Source: Amylolactobacillus amylophilus DSM 20533 = JCM 1125
Lineage (GTDB): Bacteria > Bacillota > Bacilli > Lactobacillales > Lactobacillaceae
Direction: 5' to 3'
Assembly: GCF_001936335.1 (NCBI RefSeq)
Contig: NZ_CP018888.1
Span: 558,001-622,000 of the forward strand
Length of the DNA stretch: 64,000 nt
Positions 7,745-16,467 of this stretch are shown piece by piece (within the stretch, counting starts at the first letter, position 1; every line of letters starts with the position of its first letter). A program made the translations under genes and the position numbers. The notes under the pieces were generated by a model, which saw nothing but the letters and a program-made list of their open reading frames with translations, did not search any database and was not told the origin of the DNA.

Positions 7745-8734
7745 CTATTTTACTTCAACCTTTTGGTGCCAGTCTTTAGCGCCACCAAGCACAGCATTCA
7801 GAGCTTCAATATTTGCCTTACCCTGAGTTTGTAACCACTGCCGACCAGCTTCTTCTCCTTCAGCAGCGAATGGCTGAATACCTGGTTTCCAAGTTGCACG
7901 GCCACAAAGCACACCGTTAAAGTCTGCACCAGCTTCAGTTGCCATCTTGATTTCGTCGATGAACAATTCTGATGTTACGCCGGCTGACAAGAAGATGTAT
8001 GGCAACTTCGTTGCATCACTTTGTTCCTTGAATAACTTCTTGGCCTCATCCTTCGTCCAGACTACTTCACCATCACCATATCCTTCAACGTACTTGATGT
8101 TAAACGGTACTTCAACCTTCAATACAGTGACGTTGTATTCAGGCTTTGAGAATTCCTTCATCATTTCTAGGACTTTGTGTGGCTTAACCTTTGCATATTC
8201 AACGCTCTGCACGTCATCAATCTTGGCATCGTAAGAAACGAGTTCCAAGAAGAATGGTAAACCAACTTCTTTGGCTTCTGCACCAACACGCTCAACGAAA
8301 GCGTGTTTTCTGTCGTTAATATCTTGATCCTCATCTGTATCGTAGTAAAGCAGGAACTTCACTGCGTCAGCGCCTTCTTCTTTCAGACGGCGTGCTGACC
8401 AGTGTGTTAAAAGATCTGGGAAACGGCCTGGCTCCGTTGCGTCATAACCGGTCTTTTCGTAAGCAGTCAACAAACCACAGTTTGCATCACGTACTTTTGC
8501 TGCTGGTAAGCCATATTCTGGGTCAAGCAAGATGGCTGAAGCATACTTGGTTAATTCCTTTGATACAGCAACTTTGAAGTCAACGATTGTTTCCTCGTCG
8601 GCTGGCTTATTTGCTGCTGCAGCAAGCATCTTCTTCAGTGAACCACGTTGATCAATCGCAAGGGCACTGATAACACCATCCTTATTTGATAAATTCTCTA
8701 AATGTTTTGCAACTTCTGTTGAAATAGCAGTCAT
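7745..8734 (-). CDS. lacD: Tagatose 1,6-diphosphate aldolase
   Basis: 329-residue class I aldolase that splits tagatose-1,6-bisphosphate into dihydroxyacetone phosphate and glyceraldehyde-3-phosphate, the last step of the tagatose-6-phosphate pathway. The LacD hallmarks are present: SALAIDQRGSLKKML near the N terminus, DPEYGLPA, DAVKFLLYYD, and the Schiff-base Lys region VTVLKVEVP. Length is standard. AAGGAG lies upstream of the ATG. The gene stands alone: lacA, lacB and lacC are not in the window, so its substrate may come from lactose, galactitol or GalNAc routes encoded elsewhere. Expression is expected to be strongly glucose-repressed, given three cre-like sites at its promoter. Confidence 0.95.
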   Translation of the reverse strand: MTAISTEVAKHLENLSNKDGVISALAIDQRGSLKKMLAAAANKPADEETIVDFKVAVSKELTKYASAILLDPEYGLPAAKVRDANCGLLTAYEKTGYDATEPGRFPDLLTHWSARRLKEEGADAVKFLLYYDTDEDQDINDRKHAFVERVGAEAKEVGLPFFLELVSYDAKIDDVQSVEYAKVKPHKVLEMMKEFSKPEYNVTVLKVEVPFNIKYVEGYGDGEVVWTKDEAKKLFKEQSDATKLPYIFLSAGVTSELFIDEIKMATEAGADFNGVLCGRATWKPGIQPFAAEGEEAGRQWLQTQGKANIEALNAVLGGAKDWHQKVEVK

Positions 8735-8782
8735 GAAAAAATCTCCTTTTGTCCTAGTTAATTTAACTTCCGCACACCACTT

Positions 8783-8810
8783 ATTATAAGGACATAGAAA
8801 GCGTTGTCAA
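8783..8810 (-). promoter_or_regulatory. lacD promoter
   Basis: On the minus strand TTGACA (8805-8810) and TATAAT (8783-8788) are separated by 16 bases. Both hexamers are consensus. One cre-like site lies in the spacer and -35 region. Confidence 0.85.
8795..8809. promoter_or_regulatory. cre-like site 1 at the lacD promoter
   Basis: TAGAAAGCGTTGTCA matches 13 of 15 positions of WTGNAAGCGNWWNCA and overlaps the -35 box and spacer. Confidence 0.55.
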
Positions 8811-8824
8811 AGGGTCTAAAAACG

Positions 8825-8839
8825 AAGAAAGCGCTATCA
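8825..8839. promoter_or_regulatory. cre-like site 2 upstream of lacD
   Basis: AAGAAAGCGCTATCA matches 14 of 15 positions of the cre consensus. Confidence 0.7.
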
Positions 8840-8847
8840 TTTGTGCT

Positions 8848-8862
8848 GGGTAACGCTTCCAA
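8848..8862. promoter_or_regulatory. cre-like site 3 upstream of lacD
   Basis: The minus strand reads TTGGAAGCGTTACCC, 14 of 15 positions of the cre consensus. Centre spacing to site 2 is 23 bases. Confidence 0.65.
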
Positions 8863-8916
8863 GAATTTTAAAATATTTTTTCGTTTTTGTTCTATTTTTT
8901 TCGTTTTTGTTATTTT

Positions 8917-9564
8917 TTACTGACGTACAATTCCTTCGTCCAACAACTTGGTGAAGAGCTTAACTTTCTCGATTAATTTATCCATCTCTCCGATCTCTGT
9001 AATCTCGCCAGGAACAGCTTGAATATCCCGCATAACGAGGTTGAGAATCGCCCCCATCACCGCCTGCACGTATTCCTCCACCAGCTTTTTGTCGACATCC
9101 TCGCGCACATTCATGTTAGCCAAAATTTGTTTACTCAACTTCTGGCTCAGTGCGATTGACTCCTGCAGAATAAAGCCCAGCTTTTCTTGGATTGATTTAG
9201 GTAGGATGGCAATTTCGGAATAAGCGTGCACAATAATCTTGAATTGGTGCGGGTACTGGCGCTCCAACTGCATCTTGTAGTTGGTGCTACGAACAATTAA
9301 CTCGGCGAAGTCATGAATATCCTGCCACTCAGTGAAATCATAAACCGCAAGAATCTGCTCGTACGCAGTTCTAATTGCGGTGACATAGAGGTTTTCTTTT
9401 GAGTCAAAGTAATTGAAGACCGTCCCCTTTGAGACGCCTGCCTGCTCCGCAATGACGTCGGTACTCCCCTTCTCATAGCCCTTTAAGCCAAATTCTACAG
9501 TGGCCGCCTGAAGGATTGCCTCTGTTTTCGCCGGATTATTTTTCTTGTTCGCCGTTTTACCCAT
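8917..9564 (-). CDS. TetR-family regulator of the adjacent ABC exporter
   Basis: 215-residue one-component repressor. The N-terminal helix-turn-helix is typical of TetR (STDVIAEQAGVSKGTVFNYFDSKENLYVTAI, about residues 34-64); the rest is a helical ligand-binding and dimerisation domain. It is the third gene of a minus-strand operon, 14 bases after the permease gene. It probably represses its own operon through the palindrome at 12159-12189. The inducing ligand is unknown but is probably a compound exported by the transporter. The 3' flank consists of two T-rich direct repeats. Confidence 0.88.
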   Translation of the reverse strand: MGKTANKKNNPAKTEAILQAATVEFGLKGYEKGSTDVIAEQAGVSKGTVFNYFDSKENLYVTAIRTAYEQILAVYDFTEWQDIHDFAELIVRSTNYKMQLERQYPHQFKIIVHAYSEIAILPKSIQEKLGFILQESIALSQKLSKQILANMNVREDVDKKLVEEYVQAVMGAILNLVMRDIQAVPGEITEIGEMDKLIEKVKLFTKLLDEGIVRQ

Positions 9565-9578
9565 AATTCACCATATTC

Positions 9579-11189
9579 TTAAACTAAATCCTTTCTACGA
9601 TAACCGATAATGCTAACAAAAATCAAGCTAAAAGCAATCACGCAAAGCGTGGTAATCGCGGCTAAATCGAGACTCTTCACCGGAATATCCTGCAACCAGC
9701 CAAATGGTGTCAACTTCTGAATGTTACCATCTAATTTCAGCAAACCACCAAAATAAATTGAGCCAAAGCCAAAGACGAGGTAGAGCCAATTCAGCATGTA
9801 TAACTTGGGCAGATAAACCGTGAAGACCAGGGCCAGACCAATGAAGATGCCAATTGCCGGCAGATATGCGAGGTACATCTCCCAGTATTGGCTGAATTCA
9901 ATGGGCTTCTCCAGTACCGAATTACCAGCAAAGTAGAGTCCAAGTACACCAGCAAAAAAGACGATTGCCGCTCCAAGCAAAGAAACGGTGAGGTAACTTG
10001 TCACGAACTTAACGCGTGAAACCGCCTTTGATTCGAGTAATTCGAGCATTCCTTTGGTCTGCTCTGTCTGCAATTTATGGATGATGTTACTGCCGAAAAT
10101 TACGGCCATCACAGCAAAAACCACAGCTAACAACGCCACGAACTGTAGCGCCACTTTCTGTGAGAGCGCGTTTTGCTGATTGGCACCAATCAATTGTGCG
10201 AGCGTTTTGTTATTTTTTACCAAATCGTCAAATGAACCAAAAATTGATCCGTAGGTTGCACCGAAGACTAAGGCAGCAACGCTCCACCAGAGCAGTCCCG
10301 CTCGCTCAAGCCGTACGCGCAGAGAATAGAGGCCGCGGAGGGCTGAGCCCGCGCGACTATTACCCGGTCTCTGAGCTAACAGTCCCACACCGACATCACG
10401 GTTTCGTGAGACCAGAAAAATTGCGCAGCCTAATAAGAAACTTGCCGTCAAGAAGTAGACCAACGGAAAGTAATCATCATAAATATACGGCTGTGTCTGT
10501 CCCAGCCAGCTGAAAGGGCTGAGCCAATCTAGCCCCAGGTCCGAGACATTGTTCATCATCGTCAGAACATAGAAGACACCAATCGCCCCGAAACTAGCTG
10601 CGCTAACAGTGCGGGTATTCTCAAAGATTTGAGCTAAGAAGATCGCCAGGAGACCAAATAGTAGCCCCACGGCTCCTTGAACTAGCCCCAGTAAGAATGC
10701 CCCTTTAAGCGAGCCACCGTAAATGCCAGAGTTTCCCACCAACAAGCCGATACCAAGTGCATAGACACCGTTCAGGAGCACCAGCTCCCCAATTGCTGCC
10801 AGGTTCACGCTACCACGACCAACTGGACGAGAACGGAGCAGCTCAACCACGCCATCCTCTTCAGCTCCTCGTGTATTTTTAACCACAATGAGCACACTCA
10901 TAATTGCCGCAATAATTGACATGAAGAGATTCATCTCCGCTGCAAAAACCATGGCTGTAGTCAACGTTTGAACGTGGGGCATCTTACCAAGCAAGGCAAC
11001 CATAGATGGCGTATTCAAAGTCTCAGCCATGGATGTAAGCTCGGCCTTGGTACCATAGAGAGTATTCATGTATGGACCTGTATAGGCGAATAAGCCCAGT
11101 AACATGACCAACCATAATGTAAGTTTCAGCCAATCCTTGCGAAGGTTCAAGAGTAACAACCGCCACGTTCGTGCGAAATTATTTGTCAT
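9579..11189 (-). CDS. ABC exporter permease, twelve-helix ABC-2 type
   Basis: 536-residue integral membrane protein with two similar halves of about six helices each. The N-terminal half includes the RNTRGAEEDGVVELLRSRPVGR region, and the C-terminal half QTEQTKGMLELLESKAVSR. The repeated ELL(R/E)S-x-(P/A)V-(G/S)R motif in both halves shows the internal duplication. This organisation resembles the permeases annotated as exporters of polyketide-type antibiotics. It pairs with the ATPase gene 11 bases upstream. The likely role is drug or toxic-compound efflux; the substrate cannot be read from sequence. Confidence 0.85.
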   Translation of the reverse strand: MTNNFARTWRLLLLNLRKDWLKLTLWLVMLLGLFAYTGPYMNTLYGTKAELTSMAETLNTPSMVALLGKMPHVQTLTTAMVFAAEMNLFMSIIAAIMSVLIVVKNTRGAEEDGVVELLRSRPVGRGSVNLAAIGELVLLNGVYALGIGLLVGNSGIYGGSLKGAFLLGLVQGAVGLLFGLLAIFLAQIFENTRTVSAASFGAIGVFYVLTMMNNVSDLGLDWLSPFSWLGQTQPYIYDDYFPLVYFLTASFLLGCAIFLVSRNRDVGVGLLAQRPGNSRAGSALRGLYSLRVRLERAGLLWWSVAALVFGATYGSIFGSFDDLVKNNKTLAQLIGANQQNALSQKVALQFVALLAVVFAVMAVIFGSNIIHKLQTEQTKGMLELLESKAVSRVKFVTSYLTVSLLGAAIVFFAGVLGLYFAGNSVLEKPIEFSQYWEMYLAYLPAIGIFIGLALVFTVYLPKLYMLNWLYLVFGFGSIYFGGLLKLDGNIQKLTPFGWLQDIPVKSLDLAAITTLCVIAFSLIFVSIIGYRRKDLV

Positions 11190-11200
11190 TTGAAAGCCCC

Positions 11201-12103
11201 CTACAGATCCATGCCAGATTCTTCATAATAATGCATGAAGAGATCCTCAAGTGTTGGCGGCGTACTCTGAATGCTCAAAATTCCGAGGTTCCCCAAATCA
11301 GCCATCACGTGCTCCAGGTGGTCTGCTTCAACCTGCATAGTGGCACTATTGTCACCCTTCAGCTCAAAGGCGTGGACTCCAGCTGCCTCGGATAAATCCG
11401 TGAGACTTTGTTTCGTCGTGACACTCATTTGTACCCGCGTGAATTGACGCATTGAGTCCAGCGTTCCTTCCTCAATAATCTCGCCAGAACGGATAATTGC
11501 CACTCGGTCACACATCTTCTCCACTTCTGAAAGGATATGACTAGAGAGCAACACACTCTTCCCTTTTTCTTTTAGCTGTAGCACTTCTTGCTGGAAAATC
11601 ACCTCTTGCAACGGATCGAGTCCACTCGTGGGTTCATCAAAGATATACAAGTCGGCGTCAGTAGACAATGCTGCGATGATGGCTACTTTTTGACGATTAC
11701 CCTTTGAATATGTCCGAGCCTTCTTACTGGTATCTAACTCGAAACGGCGAATCAACTCATCTGTTCTGGTCGTGTGCTTTTGACCACCCAATTTCAGGAG
11801 TAAGTCGATGACTTCTCCCCCAGTAAGATTTGGCCAAAGATAAACATCTCCTGGCACGTATGCAAGTCTGCGGTGAATCTTGACGCTATCATGCCAGACA
11901 TCAAGTCCGAATATCGTTGCACTACCACCAGTCGCCTGCAACAGTCCCAATAATGTTCTGATGGTGGTTGATTTACCCGCACCATTTGGTCCAATGAATC
12001 CTAGCACCTCACCAGCATGCAGCTCAAAGTTAATATCTTTCAGTGCCTTAAATTTACCGAAATTCTTTGATAAATGCTTTATTTCAAGCATTTTTTCTGT
12101 CAT
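11201..12103 (-). CDS. ABC exporter ATP-binding protein
   Basis: 300-residue cytoplasmic ATPase, first gene of the efflux operon. Walker A is GPNGAGKST (about residue 38), the signature is YSKGNRQKV (a drug/CcmA-type variant of LSGGQ), Walker B is DLYIFDEPTSGLDP, and the H-loop is LLSSHILSE. An extra C-terminal domain of about 80 residues is usual for DrrA-like exporter ATPases. It is translated from an ATG preceded by GGAGG. The promoter at 12146-12174 overlaps a palindrome that is probably the TetR operator. Confidence 0.92.
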   Translation of the reverse strand: MTEKMLEIKHLSKNFGKFKALKDINFELHAGEVLGFIGPNGAGKSTTIRTLLGLLQATGGSATIFGLDVWHDSVKIHRRLAYVPGDVYLWPNLTGGEVIDLLLKLGGQKHTTRTDELIRRFELDTSKKARTYSKGNRQKVAIIAALSTDADLYIFDEPTSGLDPLQEVIFQQEVLQLKEKGKSVLLSSHILSEVEKMCDRVAIIRSGEIIEEGTLDSMRQFTRVQMSVTTKQSLTDLSEAAGVHAFELKGDNSATMQVEADHLEHVMADLGNLGILSIQSTPPTLEDLFMHYYEESGMDL

Positions 12104-12145
12104 TGTTATCTCCTCCGAAATCTTTCTCTATCAATGATGACCCGT

Positions 12146-12174
12146 ATTATATTCTCATATGACTGACTAGTCAA
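12146..12174 (-). promoter_or_regulatory. Promoter of the ABC exporter-tetR operon
   Basis: Minus strand TTGACT (12169-12174), 17-base spacer, TATAAT (12146-12151), about 43 bases before the ATPase start codon. Confidence 0.85.
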
Positions 12175-12189
12175 TGACTTATCAGTCAT
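12159..12189. promoter_or_regulatory. Probable TetR operator palindrome
   Basis: 31-bp imperfect inverted repeat with outer arms ATGACTGA and TCAGTCAT centred at 12174. It covers the -35 box and most of the spacer. TetR binding here would block RNA polymerase, giving autorepression of the operon. Confidence 0.7.
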
Positions 12190-12201
12190 TTTTTGTCAAA
12201 T

Positions 12202-12221
12202 AAAAAAACGCCGTAGCGTTT
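12202..12221 (-). terminator. Terminator of the ATP-grasp ligase gene
   Basis: AAACGC/GCGTTT stem with a 4-base loop followed on the minus strand by seven Ts, about 30 bases after the stop codon. Confidence 0.75.
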
Positions 12222-12249
12222 AGAATGATTAGTAGCGAATTCAACTATG

Positions 12250-13512
12250 TTACTTAAAGTCCCTACCCTTATTTTCCTCGAAGTATTTCTGATAACGTTT
12301 GAAATAATTGTGGAACATGTACCGCATTAGGATATTGTGTTTCAGGCCGCGATCGCCCTTATAAAAGACAGTTGTACCAACACGACCTTGCTTAATTAAC
12401 TCAAGTGCCTTCCTCTTTGAATCATTCTCTGTGGCGTATTTGACGAATACTTTGGTCGGAACGCCTAACCATAAACGATAGCTATTCTTAATCTTATTTG
12501 CGTAGACGGTCTCCCGTTCGTTGAGTTCCCCAGTCACATAATCTTCAACATACCACTTAGCAAGATTGTACCCATTGAGCGTTACATAAAAACTTGAACG
12601 GCCTTGACGCAAGTTGATCTCGAAGAATTTGAACTGACCATCACGGGCGTCATATTTAATATCAAAGTTTGCAAACCCAACGTAGTCAAGCTCCTCGAGG
12701 AAACTCTGAACCGTTTCATAAAGATTCTGATTATATTCAGGCAAGATTGCCGCGTAATTGCCGATTGATTGTGGTGCCGGATCCTCTAGCAATGGATGTC
12801 CGAGACACATCATCTTCACCTGATGATTCTGGTCAACATACGCATTCAAGACACGCATGTTGCTATCGTCACCTGGAATGAAATCTTGCATAATCAAGTC
12901 TGCCTCGTAGCCATTAGTGTAAATCTTCCCCACCACGTCGGCTAGTTCTGCCTCATCATGAATAATAAAAGCCTTTTTGCGCCCAGCAAACTGCACACCA
13001 AGCCAGGTTACACTGTCAGCCGGCTTCAAGGCCACCGGGAAATTAAAGGGAATAGTTAGGTAATTTTCAGCCTGATAATCTGCCTTTGTAATGATTTTTG
13101 TCTTTGGAAATGGTAGGCCGTGCTCCTCAGCTATCTGATAGAACTTCTCCTTATTAATCAGCTGCTGCAGTAAATCATAATTAGTGTACGGCACGATAAA
13201 GGTTGACTCTAATTCTGCCTTATGTTTCGACAATAATTCAGCATAGCCATCACCGCAAGAAATCAATATTACAGGTCCAGGGTGGTTTGCGTATTGCTTC
13301 ATTTGTTCCTGCATTACTTCAAAAAAGACGGGATCTTCGCCGAAGCCCTCATGTACCTCTAAATCGACAATTTGTGAATACTTTGTAGCCGCCAAATGTG
13401 CCGCTGCCAACGCTTTAACCTTTATGCCATATGCCTCGTGAAAGGAGCGCGCCATACCATAAACATTGATGTCGCTCCCTAATAAGATAGGTGTAAAATC
13501 TGGATTTGTCAT
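12250..13512 (-). CDS. ATP-grasp carboxylate-amine ligase, probably D-aspartate ligase type
   Basis: 420-residue cytoplasmic ATP-grasp enzyme. The N terminus (DFTPILLGSDINVYGMARSFHEAYG) and overall length match the LAB/enterococcal family that includes D-aspartate ligase, which adds D-Asp to the Lys side chain of the peptidoglycan precursor. ATP-grasp elements are visible: a Lys-containing strand (FPVALKPADS), an acidic loop (LIMQDFIPGDDSNMRVL) and the metal-binding FFEINLRQGRSS near residue 300. I chose the ATG at 13512 because a GAGG site precedes it. It is monocistronic and divergent from the oxidase gene. The substrate remains inferred; a related amino-acid ligase is possible. Confidence 0.75.
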   Translation of the reverse strand: MTNPDFTPILLGSDINVYGMARSFHEAYGIKVKALAAAHLAATKYSQIVDLEVHEGFGEDPVFFEVMQEQMKQYANHPGPVILISCGDGYAELLSKHKAELESTFIVPYTNYDLLQQLINKEKFYQIAEEHGLPFPKTKIITKADYQAENYLTIPFNFPVALKPADSVTWLGVQFAGRKKAFIIHDEAELADVVGKIYTNGYEADLIMQDFIPGDDSNMRVLNAYVDQNHQVKMMCLGHPLLEDPAPQSIGNYAAILPEYNQNLYETVQSFLEELDYVGFANFDIKYDARDGQFKFFEINLRQGRSSFYVTLNGYNLAKWYVEDYVTGELNERETVYANKIKNSYRLWLGVPTKVFVKYATENDSKRKALELIKQGRVGTTVFYKGDRGLKHNILMRYMFHNYFKRYQKYFEENKGRDFK

Positions 13513-13696
13513 ACAATACCTCAATTCTTGTTCAGTCCCGATTTTACACTAAATTATGTCCAAAAAAAAGTTTACTATGCGCAAAAAACCTTTAGCTTAA
13601 TGAAACTAGAATATTGTTCACAATTTATTCTCTAAATATCTTCCGCTATTCTGTGTAAATGTTAAAATGAAGTCGGTTACATAAAGGAGGATTCAA

Positions 13697-15238
13697 ATGG
13701 AAAATAAAATTAATACTGACTATTTTTTCGATGAAGCTGCATTCAATACCCACGATGGCGGTTATGTACCACTTGAGGTCTATGATGCACCAGAAGTTCC
13801 GCTTGCAATCCCGCCCCTCTTAGAGCCCGATCAAGAGACCGCGACGGATGCATACTACACAGTTGAGGCCCAGGCCGGAGAAACGCAAATTCTCCCTGGT
13901 GCGAAAACTAAGACATGGGGCTATAATGCCAGCTTACTGGGCAAAACCATTGTCTATCATGTCGGCAAACACAATCACGTGACACTAAAGAATAGCCTAC
14001 CAGAGCTAACAACCTTCCACTGGCACGGTTTAGGCGTTTCCGGACCATACATAGATGGTGGCTGCCACGCTCCCGTCTATCCTGGCGAAGAAAGCAAAAT
14101 CGAATTTACATTACATCAACCAGCTGCGACTACCTGGTTACATGCACATCCCTGCCCATCGACAGCGGAACAGGTTTGGCATGGACTAGCAACGATGGTC
14201 ATTGTAAAGGATGAACACGAGGAAAGCTTACCACTGCCACGGAATTACGGCGTGGACGATATTCCTCTAGTTTTGCAAGACCGGCGCTTCCATGAGAACA
14301 ACCAGTGGGATTACCGCGAAGACTACGATCCAGATGGTGTTCAGGGACCAACAGCTCTAATCAACGGAACTGTCAATCCGTATTTCGACGTAACGACCCA
14401 GAAGCTACGGCTACGAATCTTGGACGGTGCTAACAGACGTGAGTGGCGGCTCCACTTCTCAGACAACCTCGAATTTACGCAGATTGCCGGAGACAGCAGT
14501 CTTTTGCCAGAGCCGGTTAAATTCACAAAGTTGATGCTGACGTGCGCAGAGCGGGCTGAAATAATCGTTGACTTCAAGGACTACAAGGAAGGGGACGTGG
14601 TCACATTATTCAGTGATGATGTGCCAATCGTTCGTTTTAGAATCCACGATTTCACGCCAGACAACACAGTTGTACCTGACAAATTAATTGACTTACCAAA
14701 GGAAGAGGCCGATCCTGACCTACCAGTGCGTGCAATTCTAATGAGTGGCATGGATGAAGAAGTGATGCTCAATGGCAAGAAATTCAACATGCAGCGCATT
14801 GACGCCACACAGCCGGTTGGCAAAGCGCAGTACTGGGATATTACGAATAGTAACGATATGGTTGGCGGCATGGTGCATCCCTTCCACGTGCATGGCACGG
14901 AATTCCTCGTAATCTCAAGAAATGGCCACGAACCTTACGCAAACGAGCACGGCTACAAGGATACCGTCGGGGTGAATCCCGGTGAGACGGTTCGGATTCT
15001 CGTCAGATTTGCGCAAACCGGTGTCTACATGTACCACTGCCACATCATTGAACACGAGGATGGTGGTATGATGGCGCAGATTCAATCATACGATCCAGCA
15101 GAGAAGGAACTAAAGAAGTACAAGCTGATGGATATGGATACTCTGATGAACGCTTTCGCAGAGGAACGGGGCATTAAGACTGAGGAGCTCTGGATGGCTG
15201 GCATGGAGAGCTACGAGAAGATGGGAATGGAAATGTAA
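13697..15238 (+). CDS. Multicopper oxidase (laccase/CueO-like), cytoplasmic
   Basis: 513-residue three-domain multicopper oxidase that couples one-electron oxidation of four substrate equivalents to reduction of O2 to water. All four copper signatures are present: HWHG (about 108-111), HAH (149-151), HPFHVHG (about 397) and HCHIIEHEDGGMM (about 451). The last provides T1 and T2/T3 ligands. There is no Sec or Tat signal, so it should act inside the cell, like the laccase-type oxidases described in lactobacilli and pediococci. The C terminus is Met-rich (WMAGMESYEKMGMEM), perhaps for copper binding. AAAGGAGG precedes the ATG. It neighbours a metal/redox block, suggesting copper or phenolic/amine detoxification. 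Confidence 0.93.
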   Translation: MENKINTDYFFDEAAFNTHDGGYVPLEVYDAPEVPLAIPPLLEPDQETATDAYYTVEAQAGETQILPGAKTKTWGYNASLLGKTIVYHVGKHNHVTLKNSLPELTTFHWHGLGVSGPYIDGGCHAPVYPGEESKIEFTLHQPAATTWLHAHPCPSTAEQVWHGLATMVIVKDEHEESLPLPRNYGVDDIPLVLQDRRFHENNQWDYREDYDPDGVQGPTALINGTVNPYFDVTTQKLRLRILDGANRREWRLHFSDNLEFTQIAGDSSLLPEPVKFTKLMLTCAERAEIIVDFKDYKEGDVVTLFSDDVPIVRFRIHDFTPDNTVVPDKLIDLPKEEADPDLPVRAILMSGMDEEVMLNGKKFNMQRIDATQPVGKAQYWDITNSNDMVGGMVHPFHVHGTEFLVISRNGHEPYANEHGYKDTVGVNPGETVRILVRFAQTGVYMYHCHIIEHEDGGMMAQIQSYDPAEKELKKYKLMDMDTLMNAFAEERGIKTEELWMAGMESYEKMGMEM

Positions 15239-15246
15239 CAAATAAA

Positions 15247-15678
15247 GTTGTGACACCCCACGCTTAGTTTCTGAGCACTAACGAACTTGGCTAGCAATCA
15301 CAAAGTGATTGGTAAGACAAGAAGTTAGGCGGAGGAAGTTGTGGGGTGGAACACGTTTAACAAGTTGTGACACCCCACGCTTAGTTTCTGAGCACTAACG
15401 AACTTGGCTAGCAATCACAAAGTGATTGGTAAGACAAGAAGTTAGGCGGAGGAAGTTGTGGGGTGGAACACGTTTAACAAGTTGTGACACCCCACGCTTA
15501 GCTTCTGAGCACTAACGAACTTGGCTAGCCATCACAAAGTGATTGGTAAGACAAGAAGTTAGGCGGAGGAAGTTGTGGGGTGGAACACGTTTAACAAGTT
15601 GTGACACCCCACGCTTAGTTTCTGAGCACTAACGAACTTGGCTAGCAATCACAGAGTGATTGGTAAGACAAGAAGTTG
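15247..15678. repeat. Tandem array of 117-bp repeats (three full, one partial)
   Basis: Direct repeats start at 15247, 15364, 15481 and 15598, exactly 117 bases apart; the fourth copy ends near 15678. Copies differ at only a few positions (for example TTAGTTTC/TTAGCTTC, CACAAAG/CACAGAG). Each unit has complementary ends (CACCCCAC and GTGGGGTG) and a central hairpin AATCAC-AAA-GTGATT. No coding potential is evident. The units are reverse-orientation relatives of the repeats at 34409-34590 and 43537-43750. Confidence 0.93.
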
Positions 15679-15707
15679 TGCCACCCAATTATGCAGTTAA
15701 ATACTAC

Positions 15708-15740
15708 AAAACCCACAAGCCAAATTTGCTTGTGGGTTTT
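15708..15740. terminator. Strong bidirectional terminator
   Basis: 13-bp perfect stem AAAACCCACAAGC / GCTTGTGGGTTTT with a 7-base loop, next to the 3' end of the Crp/Fnr gene. Confidence 0.92.
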
Positions 15741-15750
15741 CTGTTCTGTT

Positions 15751-16428
15751 CTAAATTAAAAAGCTCAACTCATCCTCGTCTACAATCTCTATCGTGTTGT
15801 GTGGCAGATTTTTGATCAGCTCGTCTTTCTCCAAGTTTTTCAACTGACGCGATAATGTTTCTGGTGTCAAATCCAGTAAATTAGCCAACTCATATTTCTT
15901 AAAAGGTAACACGAATCGCTTATCATTCACCTGATTACTGTATTCAAGCAGATAGCTAGCCACCCGCCCACGTGCATCCGTTGTCGAATTTCGAACAGAT
16001 TCCTTCTGTTGTTTAACCAGCTTATTACCAAATGCATTGAGCAGGTGTAAGGCCAGTTGGGGCGACTCTTGAATGACCTCTTGGAATACGTCACGCTTAA
16101 CAACGCAGGCCTCACCGTTAGTCACAGCCACCCCATATAAGGTATGCTCCTCCGGTTCAAACAGGCTGGCCGTTCCGTCGAAGTCACCCGCTTGTAGCAA
16201 AGAAACAATCTTTTCCTGACCTTCACTACCATAACTAGTCAGCTTAACCTGGCCCTGATGTAAGATCAGTAACTTATTAGCGACCTCGCCGGGCCCGAAA
16301 AGGGTCTCACCTTTGGCAAACTTTTCGTGGGTAACAATCGCATCAATCTTCCGCAAATCCGCCTCGGCGAGTCCTGCAAAAATCGGCACGATGGATAAAC
16401 ATGAATTATACTCTGCTGTCTCCGTCAT
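15751..16428 (-). CDS. Crp/Fnr-family regulator, FLP-like
   Basis: 225-residue transcription factor: N-terminal cyclic-nucleotide-type beta-barrel, dimerisation helix, and C-terminal winged helix with KYELANLLDLTPETLSRQLKNLEKDELI (about residues 170-200). It has only two cysteines, Cys10 near the N terminus and Cys108 in the barrel. This pair resembles the redox-switch cysteines of the FNR-like protein FLP of Lactobacillus casei; there is no four-Cys iron-sulfur set. I prefer the ATG at 16428 (AGG site 9 bases upstream). TTGAC-N4-GTCAA boxes at 17514 and 19501 are likely targets, linking it to the metal-efflux and Dps genes next door. Confidence 0.87.
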   Translation of the reverse strand: MTETAEYNSCLSIVPIFAGLAEADLRKIDAIVTHEKFAKGETLFGPGEVANKLLILHQGQVKLTSYGSEGQEKIVSLLQAGDFDGTASLFEPEEHTLYGVAVTNGEACVVKRDVFQEVIQESPQLALHLLNAFGNKLVKQQKESVRNSTTDARGRVASYLLEYSNQVNDKRFVLPFKKYELANLLDLTPETLSRQLKNLEKDELIKNLPHNTIEIVDEDELSFLI

Positions 16429-16467
16429 CTTAAGCAACCTCATTTCATTCCATCAATAATATCGAAA

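Noticed and set aside
8876-8917. Two T-rich direct repeats (TTTTTTCGTTTTTGTT) after the tetR gene
   Set aside because: Too simple in sequence to distinguish from a slippage product; may only serve as a U-rich 3' end.
15247-15678. 117-bp repeats as a CRISPR array
   Set aside because: The whole 117-bp unit repeats with no variable spacers and no cas genes are present.
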